Source: Clostridiales bacterium (lineage in GTDB: Bacteria; Bacillota; Clostridia; Christensenellales; Borkfalkiaceae). From it: DNA of 64,000 bases. The stretch spans positions 1 to 64,000 of the forward strand of contig JAFLVO010000004.1 in the NCBI GenBank assembly GCA_022508245.1. The letters run 5' to 3'. Within the stretch, counting starts at the first letter, position 1; every line of letters begins with the position of its first letter. The notes under the pieces are model-generated. The model saw only the letters and a program-made list of their open reading frames with translations. It was not told the DNA's origin and searched no databases. Below, piece by piece: positions 57,915 through 64,000 of this stretch. A program made the translations under genes and the position numbers.

Positions 57915-59186
57915 TTAGTCTTTAACCATCAGTCTTATAATTTCCTCGTCTGTGGCGCGCATACCGTTTCTTGCGAGGTCGCCCACGTTGTCAATAGTGC
58001 CCTCTACGCTCTCGACGAGAATACCGTCCCCTCCGCAGAAATTTGAGCCCGAAAGAGACATCTCCAGACCTATGAGACCCGCCTCCACCGAAGAGGCGAT
58101 TTTTGCCGCGCAGCTCGACTTTGCTCCGTCGCAGACAAGACCCGAATTTATGGCAAGCGCATTTATTATGGTGTGTGAAATTTCTTCCACACCGCCGCCG
58201 TAAAGCCTGCAAATGGCCGCCGCCGCTCCGCAGCCCGCGCTGACCGCTCCGCAGTAGGCGGAAAGCCTGCCTATGCCCGTCTTGAGTCTTATGGTAACAA
58301 GGTCCGACAAAACTACTGCGCGGATAAGCTGTTCATGCGTCGCGTTTAAATGCTTTGCGTAAGTAATTACGGGAAGGGACGCAGTCATTCCCTGATTTCC
58401 GCTGCCCGAAACTATGACGACCGGCAAACTGCAGCCGTTCATTCTCGCGTCCGAACCCGCCGCCGCTGCCGCAATCGCTAAGTTATGTATATCGCTGCCG
58501 AAACGCTTTGTAAGCAGTTTCCCGACCCTCGCGCCGTAGTCGTTCTTAAGCCCCTCTGCGGAGATTGCCGAGTTGTAGTCTATCTGCCTTTCGACCATCT
58601 CTTTGACGTCCTCAAGCTTGACTTCGTCGGCAAATTCAAGAATTTTAGCTATGTTTAAAAGCTCTCTGTCCTTGCTGTAAGAGGTCTCCTCCTTGGCAAA
58701 CGGCAAATCGCAGATTATGTCGCCGTTCTTTTCGATATGCACTACGTTGGTATGGTGTCCGGCTATGCGCACGCAAGAGCTGTGCTCGCCCTTATATTCG
58801 CGAACCCAGATGTCGAAAATACAGCCGGAATCGGAGTGCATAATCTTAAACTGTGCATTTTCAAGATATTTTTTAATCTCCTCAATGGCGACGGCGCTGA
58901 CTTCCGAAATGCACTCAAGCTGCTTTTCGGCAACGCCCGCAATTATTCCCGCCGCGGCTGCCGCAGGAATACCCTTTAAGCCGCCCGTGTTGGGAACTAC
59001 CACTCCCTTCACGTTTTTAAGTATATTGCCGCTTACCGAAATTTCAACTCTTTCGGGTACAGCGCCAAGCGTCTCCCGCGCAAGCGCCGCCGCATAAGCA
59101 ACGGCAATAGGCTCTGTACAGCCCATGGCAGGCAGAAGCTCCTCTTTCAGAATATTTAAATAACAGTCGTAAATTTGTTTTTCCAT
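57915..59186 (-). CDS. UPF0597 / L-cysteine desulfidase family protein
   Basis: 423 aa, homologous to serine dehydratase alpha chains and to YhaM/CdsB-type proteins with [4Fe-4S] clusters. Features: LLPAMGCTEPIAVAYAAALA (Cys near residue 24, cluster or substrate Cys), GVVVPNTGGLKGIPAAAAAG, GSGNQGMTASLPVITYA and YCGAVSAGCGAAAAICRLYGG. Members degrade L-cysteine to pyruvate, H2S and NH3 or are uncharacterised; both readings fit here. RBS AGAGG before ATG 59186. Own terminator. Confidence 0.9.
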   Translation of the reverse strand: MEKQIYDCYLNILKEELLPAMGCTEPIAVAYAAALARETLGAVPERVEISVSGNILKNVKGVVVPNTGGLKGIPAAAAAGIIAGVAEKQLECISEVSAVAIEEIKKYLENAQFKIMHSDSGCIFDIWVREYKGEHSSCVRIAGHHTNVVHIEKNGDIICDLPFAKEETSYSKDRELLNIAKILEFADEVKLEDVKEMVERQIDYNSAISAEGLKNDYGARVGKLLTKRFGSDIHNLAIAAAAAGSDARMNGCSLPVVIVSGSGNQGMTASLPVITYAKHLNATHEQLIRAVVLSDLVTIRLKTGIGRLSAYCGAVSAGCGAAAAICRLYGGGVEEISHTIINALAINSGLVCDGAKSSCAAKIASSVEAGLIGLEMSLSGSNFCGGDGILVESVEGTIDNVGDLARNGMRATDEEIIRLMVKD

Positions 59187-59234
59187 AGTTAAACCTCTCC
59201 GAAGAAGATTATAACATATATTAAATTAAAATAC

Positions 59235-59264
59235 AACTGTTCACAAAAATTAAAAACTATTATA
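59235..59264 (+). repeat. Solo R-element 5' motif
   Basis: GTTCACAAAAATTAAAAACT then ATTATAGC, matching the first 28 nt of R1 but with no helices P1-P4 after it. It lies upstream of tRNA-Val. Confidence 0.6.
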
Positions 59265-59299
59265 GCCGATAGATTTCAACTAAATGTAAATAAAATTGC

Positions 59300-59328
59300 T
59301 TGCAAAGATATTGCAAAACTGATATAAT
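59300..59328 (+). promoter_or_regulatory. Promoter of tRNA-Val
   Basis: TTGCAA (59300-59305), 17 bp, TATAAT (59323-59328). Confidence 0.8.
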
Positions 59329-59354
59329 GTTATATGTTAAGAAACGAAAAATTT

Positions 59355-59431
<77 letters not shown>

Positions 59432-59436
59432 CGAAA

Positions 59437-59465
59437 GCAGCACCATTTTCGGGGTGCTGTTTTTG
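59437..59465 (+). terminator. tRNA-Val terminator
   Basis: CAGCACC / GGGTGCTG then TTTTTG, just after CCACCACGAAAG. Confidence 0.8.
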
Positions 59466-59562
59466 TATTGCTATAAGGTATTTCATTGACTACATAAAAA
59501 ATTTGTAACATTTTGCATCTCATACTCGTCTATTAATAAAATCATTTACATAGGAGAAATAT

Positions 59563-60159
59563 ATGGAATGTTACGAAATAATTTTTCACGTTATTGACAG
59601 TTTGATAGCGGTAATTGCTCTCATATTAGTAATTTTTGGTTGGATTATTCCGGCTAAAAAGAATGAAAGTCTCGAACAGCTAAAATGGGAAAAGGACTAC
59701 ATTGATTTGCAAATATCAGAGCTATATGGTCCGCTGAGCGCATGTTTGCATAATGGGCAAGTGATAAGATGTAAAGTTTTTAAACAATTAGGTAGGCATT
59801 ATGTTTTTGCTGAAGGAGAAAGTATTTCTGATTTACCTGTTCACGAACAGATAATATGGAAGCATTATGTTAAAAATTATAAGTTAAAATATTTAAGAGA
59901 CGCTGTGCTTATTGTTCAGCAGAATTATCATCTTATTGATGAAAAGGATGATTATAATTTATATGAAGCATTTATAAAATATACACTTATATGGGATTTT
60001 ACGGATAATCAATACAACAACGGGATTAGAAATAATTATAATTTTCAATATGAAACAAATTATCCGTACGAATTTGAAGAGCAAATTAATGCTACATTAG
60101 AATTTTTAAAGGAAAAGAAAAGATTATTAATAAAAAAATTAGACAGCAAAAATGTATAA
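59563..60159 (+). CDS. AT-rich membrane-anchored protein, probably acquired
   Basis: 198 aa, clearly more AT-rich and Asn/Tyr/Lys-rich than its neighbours. One N-terminal membrane helix (VIDSLIAVIALILVIFGWIIPA) followed by a charged soluble part (KKNESLEQLKWEKDYIDLQISELYGPLSACLHN). The pattern recalls small single-helix proteins found in defence or phage-related islands, but no family is certain. RBS TAGGAGAAATATATG. It lies between tRNA-Val and a CCACCACGAAA fragment at 60186, consistent with insertion at a tRNA 3' end. Confidence 0.6.
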   Translation: MECYEIIFHVIDSLIAVIALILVIFGWIIPAKKNESLEQLKWEKDYIDLQISELYGPLSACLHNGQVIRCKVFKQLGRHYVFAEGESISDLPVHEQIIWKHYVKNYKLKYLRDAVLIVQQNYHLIDEKDDYNLYEAFIKYTLIWDFTDNQYNNGIRNNYNFQYETNYPYEFEEQINATLEFLKEKKRLLIKKLDSKNV

Positions 60160-60182
60160 AAAGTTCGTTTTAGGTTATCTAC

Positions 60183-60226
60183 TCTCCACCACGAAAAAAA
60201 GATAGGTTGTATACCTATCTTTTTTT
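60183..60226 (+). other. tRNA 3'-end-like fragment with hairpin
   Basis: CTCTCCACCACGAAAAAAAG resembles the sequence just after tRNA-Val (CCACCACGAAAG) and tRNA ends in general, with no tRNA body. It runs into a hairpin AGATAGGT/ACCTATCT with T7, a terminator for the AT-rich gene. Confidence 0.5.
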
Positions 60227-60328
60227 GTGTTACGAATTGCGGCGTTGAACCATAGTGACGCGATTGCGATAATTTATTCATCACATTTAACTTATAATTC
60301 TTCGACCATAGGTCTTTTTTATTTTTTA

Positions 60329-60357
60329 TTGCATTTTATTTCTGATTATGTTATAAT
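60329..60357 (+). promoter_or_regulatory. Promoter of tRNA-Ala
   Basis: TTGCAT (60329-60334), 17 bp, TATAAT (60352-60357). Confidence 0.8.
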
Positions 60358-60380
60358 TTTCTTATAATCCATTTTAATTT

Positions 60381-60456
60381 GGGGATATAGCACAGTTGGT
60401 AGCGCGATACGTTCGCAACGTATAGGTCACGAGTTCGAGTCTCGTTATCTCCACCA
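60381..60456 (+). tRNA. tRNA-Ala (CGC)
   Basis: Acceptor GGGGATA / TATCTCC contains the G3-U70 alanine identity pair; anticodon CGC in TTCGCAA; T-arm CGAG-TTCGAGT-CTCG; CCA encoded. Confidence 0.92.
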
Positions 60457-60491
60457 CGCAGAGGAAGGCACAAGCCTTCCTTTTTGCGTGG
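60454..60491 (+). terminator. tRNA-Ala terminator
   Basis: GGAAGGC-acaa-GCCTTCC then TTTTT. The outer CCACGCA / TGCGTGG pair draws the tRNA 3' CCA into the stem. Confidence 0.85.
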
Positions 60492-60609
60492 GGTAATATC
60501 GAATCGATGAACTCGTGCAGTTCGCCCGAGGCGATTTATCGCCTTCGTACCGAAGGCGACAGCCTTACGGTTTGCCGTGCGAGCCTTTGGTAGCGCGGAG
60601 TTTCGGCAA

Positions 60610-60628
60610 AGTCTCGTTATCTCCACCA
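60610..60628 (+). repeat. Duplicated tRNA-Ala 3' end
   Basis: AGTCTCGTTATCTCCACCA exactly repeats 60438-60456, 172 bp downstream; no tRNA body precedes it. In between lies GAAGGCGACAGCCTTACGG, close to the sequence after the duplicated tRNA-Lys end at 44.35 kb. Confidence 0.85.
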
Positions 60629-60629
60629 T

Positions 60630-60660
60630 AAAAGGCACTGACGGTTAGTCAGTGCCTTTT
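60630..60660 (-). terminator. Terminator of the ECF S-component gene
   Basis: AAAAGGCACTGAC / GTCAGTGCCTTTT, just past the minus-strand stop. Confidence 0.8.
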
Positions 60661-60673
60661 ATAGTGTATTCGT

Positions 60674-61195
60674 TTACTCGAATTTTGTCAGGGTATACAT
60701 CTTAATGAGTATCGGGAGCAAGAACAGCACTGTTACGAAAGTGCAGATTACCTGCGGAACAACGGCTGTGAGTGAAAGCAAATAATACCTCTTTGCCGCC
60801 TCCCACGTATACCCGAAGTAAAACGTAGCTATGGTGTTGTCAAGCAAGGTAAAAAATACCGTCATTAACACCGCCACCGTTATTAAAATAGCGTGATGTT
60901 TTAGATTGATAGTTTTCTTAAATTTTTTACCGAGCAGTCCGAACACGACAACGAACAGATTGTAGTAAATTAAGTAGAGAATAATTATGTTGAGAAAGAA
61001 CCCCAATATAAAACAGCGCAGTATTGAAAATGCGGTTGCTACCAAAAGTCCGCGTTTAATGCCGAAGTAAAACGAAAAGCTCAAAAGCAGCACGGTTACA
61101 ACTTCTATACCGGATATTCCCGACAAAACCAATTGTCCGCCTATCAGCAGGGCAGTAAAAATGCTGACAAGCGATATTTCCTTTGCGGCTGACAT
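60674..61195 (-). CDS. ECF transporter S component
   Basis: 173 aa, six membrane helices (LVSIFTALLIGGQLVLSGISGIEVVTVLLLSFSFYFG ... VIFVTFVTVLFLLPILI-type end). S components bind the vitamin for an ECF transporter; here the cobalamin riboswitch and the DUF4430 partner point to a corrinoid or its precursor (inference). It starts 1 nt after the DUF4430 gene. The ECF ATPases and T component must come from elsewhere. Confidence 0.83.
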   Translation of the reverse strand: MSAAKEISLVSIFTALLIGGQLVLSGISGIEVVTVLLLSFSFYFGIKRGLLVATAFSILRCFILGFFLNIIILYLIYYNLFVVVFGLLGKKFKKTINLKHHAILITVAVLMTVFFTLLDNTIATFYFGYTWEAAKRYYLLSLTAVVPQVICTFVTVLFLLPILIKMYTLTKFE

Positions 61196-61196
61196 A

Positions 61197-61613
61197 TCAG
61201 ATTGAGAACGACTGATAAGCCAATACGTATATGCAGCCCTCTTTTAAAGGTAATTCCTCTACGCCGAGTGTGGCAGAGCCGTAAATTTTACCCTCGTGCT
61301 CGAAAGTGCCCCAAGCCTCGTTGGAATTTTCGGCGTCGTCGGTGTAAAGCATCCAGTAACTGCTATTAGCCTGAGCTTTACCGTTTACTTTAATTACCAT
61401 ACCGTCGCTGACCTCGAAGGTAAGCTCGCCCTTGTCCTGCAGATGGTTCATATAATCTACAAGTTTTTTGTTTTCAAAATCGAAAGACGCGTCCGAAGCA
61501 GTGATAAAAACGGTGTTCTCGTCTGCTGTAACGGGGCTTTTGTCGCACGCGCTTATAAAAAAGCACGCAACGATTGCAATAACAGAAATTGCAAGTGATA
61601 ATAATTTTTTCAT
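61197..61613 (-). CDS. DUF4430 lipoprotein, cobalamin-regulated
   Basis: 138 aa. Lipobox SACDKS after MKKLLSLAISVIAIVACFFI. The DUF4430 domain follows (YMNHLQDKGELTFEVSDGMVIKVNGKAQANSSYWMLYTDDAENSNEAWGTFEHEGKIYGSATLGVEELPLKEGCIYVLAY), a fold related to the transcobalamin beta domain and found with vitamin uptake systems. ATG 61613 follows GGAGG; the frame from 61649 does not. A cobalamin riboswitch with a terminator hairpin immediately precedes it. Confidence 0.88.
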   Translation of the reverse strand: MKKLLSLAISVIAIVACFFISACDKSPVTADENTVFITASDASFDFENKKLVDYMNHLQDKGELTFEVSDGMVIKVNGKAQANSSYWMLYTDDAENSNEAWGTFEHEGKIYGSATLGVEELPLKEGCIYVLAYQSFSI

Positions 61614-61620
61614 AAAACCT

Positions 61621-61800
61621 CCAAAAAAAATTGCCCGTTCTACGGGCAAAATAAAATATTACAAACTCCTTCACTGCCCAAGAAGAAGTTCGTGAGTCAA
61701 AGGGTAGGTAACCGGACTGTAACCGTAATGGCCGTTGCGACGGAATTTCACCGCACTTCCCCTACTTTCAGTAAAAAAATTTACTACTCGCAATGATTTG
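61621..61800 (-). promoter_or_regulatory. Cobalamin riboswitch with terminator
   Basis: Minus strand. Aptamer core: GGTGAAATTCCG, then GGTTACAGTCCGGTTACCT, then TTTGACTCACGAAC. It is followed by GCCCG-tagaa-CGGGC and a T8 run at ~61630, then the GGAGG of the lipoprotein gene, so regulation is by transcription termination. A promoter-like TTGACA/TAAATT lies at 61839-61844 and ~61817. When cobalamin binds, expression should fall. Confidence 0.9.
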
Positions 61801-61868
61801 GATTCAATTTTCTATAATTTAACATATATCGCCGATTTTGTCAAATGAATTGACTAAAACGCGCCCAA

Positions 61869-62345
61869 TTATTTCTCGTCGTAGATGCGCGCAATAGCGT
61901 AGAAAAGCGTTGACATTTTATTGAGATATTCGAAAATGTATTCGCTTCCGCCGTACTTTTCGAAGAGGCGTGCGTACGCCAGCTCCGCCCTTCTTGTGAT
62001 TGTGCGCACTATATGCACTCTTGCTCCCATGAGCGTAGTTCCGGGCAATACAAAGCTTGTAAATGGTCCCGCTTGCTCTTCGTATTTTTTAATTACTTCC
62101 AGAAGCTCTTCAAGATGTTTCTGCCCTATATGCCCGTAACCGCCGGCGACCTCCGCCATCATTGTGGAAAGAAGGGTTACTATCTTCCTCAATTCCATTT
62201 CCAAGCGCTTGTCCTCAACGTAGTGCGTGAGTTCCATAATATGTGCGGAAAGCTCGTCCACGGCGCCGAAAAACGCAATACGTTCATCGGTTTTGTACGT
62301 TTTATCGCCCACTAAATCGGTTAAAAGCGGTTCTTTTTTAAGCAT
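61869..62345 (-). CDS. Cob(I)yrinic acid a,c-diamide adenosyltransferase, PduO-type
   Basis: 158 aa. Transfers adenosyl from ATP to cob(I)alamin, making coenzyme B12. Features: DERIAFFGAVDELSAHIMELTHY, VRTITRRAELAYARLFEKYGG and SEYIFEYLNKMSTLFYAIARIYDEK (RR and N-K-S blocks). ATG 62345 with GGGAGA upstream; the longer frame to 62507 is not supported. It ends the fumarase operon, and its product also supports the riboswitch-controlled corrinoid uptake genes. Confidence 0.9.
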   Translation of the reverse strand: MLKKEPLLTDLVGDKTYKTDERIAFFGAVDELSAHIMELTHYVEDKRLEMELRKIVTLLSTMMAEVAGGYGHIGQKHLEELLEVIKKYEEQAGPFTSFVLPGTTLMGARVHIVRTITRRAELAYARLFEKYGGSEYIFEYLNKMSTLFYAIARIYDEK

Positions 62346-62365
62346 AGCAATTCTCCCAAAGAGGC

Positions 62366-62914
62366 TTAAATCTGTCTGTACTTTTCGATGCCCTGTTCGA
62401 ATAAATCGTTTCCGACGCTGTCGTACGTAACTATTGCGTAAAAATCTTCGACTTCGAGGCGGTGAATTGCCTCTGCGCCGAGGTCTTCGTAAGTGACTAC
62501 CTCGCACTTTTTAATAGTCTCCGAAATGGAGGCGGCGGCTCCGCCGATTGCCGAGAGATATACTCCGCCGTATTGCTGTAAAAGCTGTTTAAACTGACTG
62601 CTCCTCGAGCCCTTACCAACCATTACTTTTAACCCCTGCTTTAAAAGCGGTTCTGCATAGGGGTCCATACGGTAGCTTGAGGTGGGACCTGCGGAACCTA
62701 TTGCCCTGCCGGGCTTTGCGGGCGTGGGTCCGACGTAGTAAATTATTGAATTTTTAACGTCTATGGGAAGGGGCTCTCCCCTCTCGAGCAATTCGCACAG
62801 GCGCTTATGCGCGGCATCCCTGCCCGTATAAATTACACCCGTTATATGTACGGTATCGCCCGCACGGAGTGAACGCACAAGGTTTTCATCTACGGGACTT
62901 TTAAGTTCAATCAT
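62366..62914 (-). CDS. fumB: Fumarate hydratase class I, beta subunit
   Basis: 182 aa. C-terminal half of a two-subunit class I [4Fe-4S] fumarase; interconverts fumarate and malate. Motifs: VITGVIYTGRDAAHKRL, YYVGPTPAKPGRAIGSAGPTSSYRMDPYAEPLL and LKVMVGKGSRSSQFKQLLQQYGGVYLSAIGGAAASISE. Follows the alpha subunit with a short gap that carries the MITE-end-like TTTAGGAGAGCCGAA. AGGAGG before ATG. Confidence 0.93.
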   Translation of the reverse strand: MIELKSPVDENLVRSLRAGDTVHITGVIYTGRDAAHKRLCELLERGEPLPIDVKNSIIYYVGPTPAKPGRAIGSAGPTSSYRMDPYAEPLLKQGLKVMVGKGSRSSQFKQLLQQYGGVYLSAIGGAAASISETIKKCEVVTYEDLGAEAIHRLEVEDFYAIVTYDSVGNDLFEQGIEKYRQI

Positions 62915-62949
62915 TTATTTTTCCTCCTTAAATTTAGGAGAGCCGAAAC

Positions 62950-63789
62950 TTAAAGATTACAGCTCTTGTGCCTTGCCGCGTGGCACTGGATATTTATGGC
63001 TACGGGCAGACTTGCTATATGGCAGGGGTAGGTATTTACCTTTACCGCAAGGCAGGTAACCGTACCGCCGAAGCCCATAGGTCCTACGCCGAGCTTGTTG
63101 ATTTCTTCAAGTAGCTCTTCTTCGAGTTTTCTGGCAATGGGGTCGGGAGATTTGTCGTCAATTTCCCTGAAGAGCGCCTCTTTTGCCATCATTGCGCATT
63201 TTTCGAAGTTGCCGCCTATGCCTAATCCAACGATTATCGGAGGGCAGGGCTTGCCGCCCGCGTTGAAAACAGTGTTGAGTACGAGTTTTTTGATGCCTTC
63301 AACGCCGTCCGCGGGAATGAGCATCTTGACAACACTCATATTCTCACTGCCGCCACCCTTGGGCGCAACATCAATGCGGAAGACGTCGCCGGGGACTATC
63401 TTTACGTGCACTATTGCGGGGGTATTGTCCTTGGTGTTGACTCTGTCGAGAGGGTGTCTTACCACCGATTTGCGAAGATATCCCTCGGTATAAGCCTGAC
63501 GGACACCATCGTTGACTGCCTCGTAGATATCGCCCTCAAACACCACTTCGGAGCCGATTGTCAACATTACTACCGCAACGCCCGTATCCTGACATATGGG
63601 CAGGTGCTTATCCCTTGCAAGAAGGTCGTTTTCAACTATCTTTTCAAGCACCTCTCTGCCGAGCGGAGACTGCTCCTCCGCTTCTGCATTCTTAAGCGTT
63701 TTAAGGACGTTTTCGGGAATATCCTCACACGCCTCTATAAACATTTCTTTGATTTTTGCCGTAACTTCGGCAAGCTCTATTTTTCGCAT
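62950..63789 (-). CDS. fumA: Fumarate hydratase class I, alpha subunit
   Basis: 279 aa. N-terminal half of the enzyme, holding the [4Fe-4S] cluster ligands. Motifs: LARDKHLPICQDTGVAVVMLT (cluster Cys in CQDTG near residue 62), APKGGGSENMSVVKML and NAGGKPCPPIIVGLGIGGNFEKCAMMAK (further Cys residues). In anaerobes this enzyme works in the reductive branch of the TCA cycle. AGGAG before ATG 63789. It follows the citG-like gene. Confidence 0.93.
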   Translation of the reverse strand: MRKIELAEVTAKIKEMFIEACEDIPENVLKTLKNAEAEEQSPLGREVLEKIVENDLLARDKHLPICQDTGVAVVMLTIGSEVVFEGDIYEAVNDGVRQAYTEGYLRKSVVRHPLDRVNTKDNTPAIVHVKIVPGDVFRIDVAPKGGGSENMSVVKMLIPADGVEGIKKLVLNTVFNAGGKPCPPIIVGLGIGGNFEKCAMMAKEALFREIDDKSPDPIARKLEEELLEEINKLGVGPMGFGGTVTCLAVKVNTYPCHIASLPVAINIQCHAARHKSCNL

Positions 63790-63824
63790 AGGTTACTCCT
63801 AATAAATTTGCAAAACGAGGATAT

Positions 63825-64000
63825 TTATTTATCAAAATACCACAATGCTTTGAGTTTTTTAATTAAAATTGCGGCTGCAAGCACGTCGGCGCTGCCGCCT
63901 ATGCTTATTCCGCTTTCCACACACTGCGCGTTGAGTAATTTTAATTGCGTTTCGTCGTTTACGTCAATACAACTGATTGCGTTTTTGAAATATAAGTAAT
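63825..64000 (-). CDS. CitG/MdcB-like triphosphoribosyl-dephospho-CoA synthase, C-terminal end
   Basis: Partial gene entering from the right edge; only the last ~58 residues are seen. The segment reads ...LKLLNAQCVESGISIGGSADVLAAAILIKKLKALWYFDK and stop. GISIGGSADVLAA matches the C-terminal GGSADLLA motif of CitG/MdcB, which make the prosthetic-group precursor of citrate lyase or malonate decarboxylase. Upstream of fumA and probably in the same operon. The frame has no start inside the window. Confidence 0.7.
   Translation of the reverse strand, partial: YLYFKNAISCIDVNDETQLKLLNAQCVESGISIGGSADVLAAAILIKKLKALWYFDK

Overview
The window reads as the chromosome of an anaerobic Gram-positive bacterium of the class Clostridia (inference). 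It carries an Rnf complex in the clostridial order C-D-G-E-A-B, an FprA-type flavodiiron protein, a class I two-subunit fumarase, RqcH, DegV, a UPF0597 protein, tRNA genes with encoded CCA ends, and promoters of the form TTGACA/TTGCAA-17-TATAAT. The species cannot be named from the sequence.

Layout. 1-12.3 kb: rqcH, small membrane proteins including two tandem winged-helix/tail-anchor paralogues, an M18 aminopeptidase, then a Gx-transporter gene and the six-gene rnf operon. 12.4-18.4 kb (minus strand): a lipoprotein, a NusG-II domain protein, the ApbE flavin transferase that should flavinylate RnfD and RnfG, and a large ABC ATPase-permease fusion. 18.5-26.6 kb: gltX, membrane XRE regulator, degV, a small XRE/partner pair, a low-molecular-weight phosphatase, a CNNM/CorC-type transporter with a coupled upstream small ORF, and tmRNA. 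26.7-31.2 kb: sugar kinase, phosphopantetheinyl transferase, MTA/SAH nucleosidase, ung, RluA-type pseudouridine synthase and rRNA methyltransferase. 31.3-38.9 kb: a compact minus-strand cassette of intact phage head genes (terminase, portal, scaffold, coat, adaptor, stopper-like) with no integrase, replication, tail or lysis genes. 38.9-43.4 kb: surface proteins and a cardiolipin synthase. 43.5-44.2 kb: six tRNAs. 44.4-59.2 kb: an XRE/SLOG module, lipoprotein, nucleoside kinase, FprA, phosphodiesterase, GH28, membrane proteins, an SLC13/ArsB-like transporter, a probable S-4TM effector and a UPF0597 protein. 59.3-64 kb: tRNA-Val and tRNA-Ala islands, a cobalamin-riboswitch operon (DUF4430 lipoprotein plus ECF S component), cobalamin adenosyltransferase, fumarase, and the end of a citG-like gene.

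The most unusual content is not protein coding. A dispersed element of about 190 nt occurs in four complete copies and one copy cut by the left edge. Its five helices (P0-P4) keep pairing while the bases change, so it looks like a structured RNA or an RNA-based mobile element. Four shorter systems accompany it: a ~37-bp CCCCCTATATAT repeat (seven copies, three of them at exact 77-bp spacing), a 274-bp MITE-like element that supplies the end of apbE, duplicated tRNA 3' ends 146 and 172 bp downstream of tRNA-Lys and tRNA-Ala, and a tmRNA whose 3' end lies inside a long perfect inverted repeat.

Starts were moved from the longest ORF to the best-supported codon wherever a ribosome binding site, promoter or signal peptide decided it. 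Most functional names rest on recognised motifs read by eye; no database search was possible.
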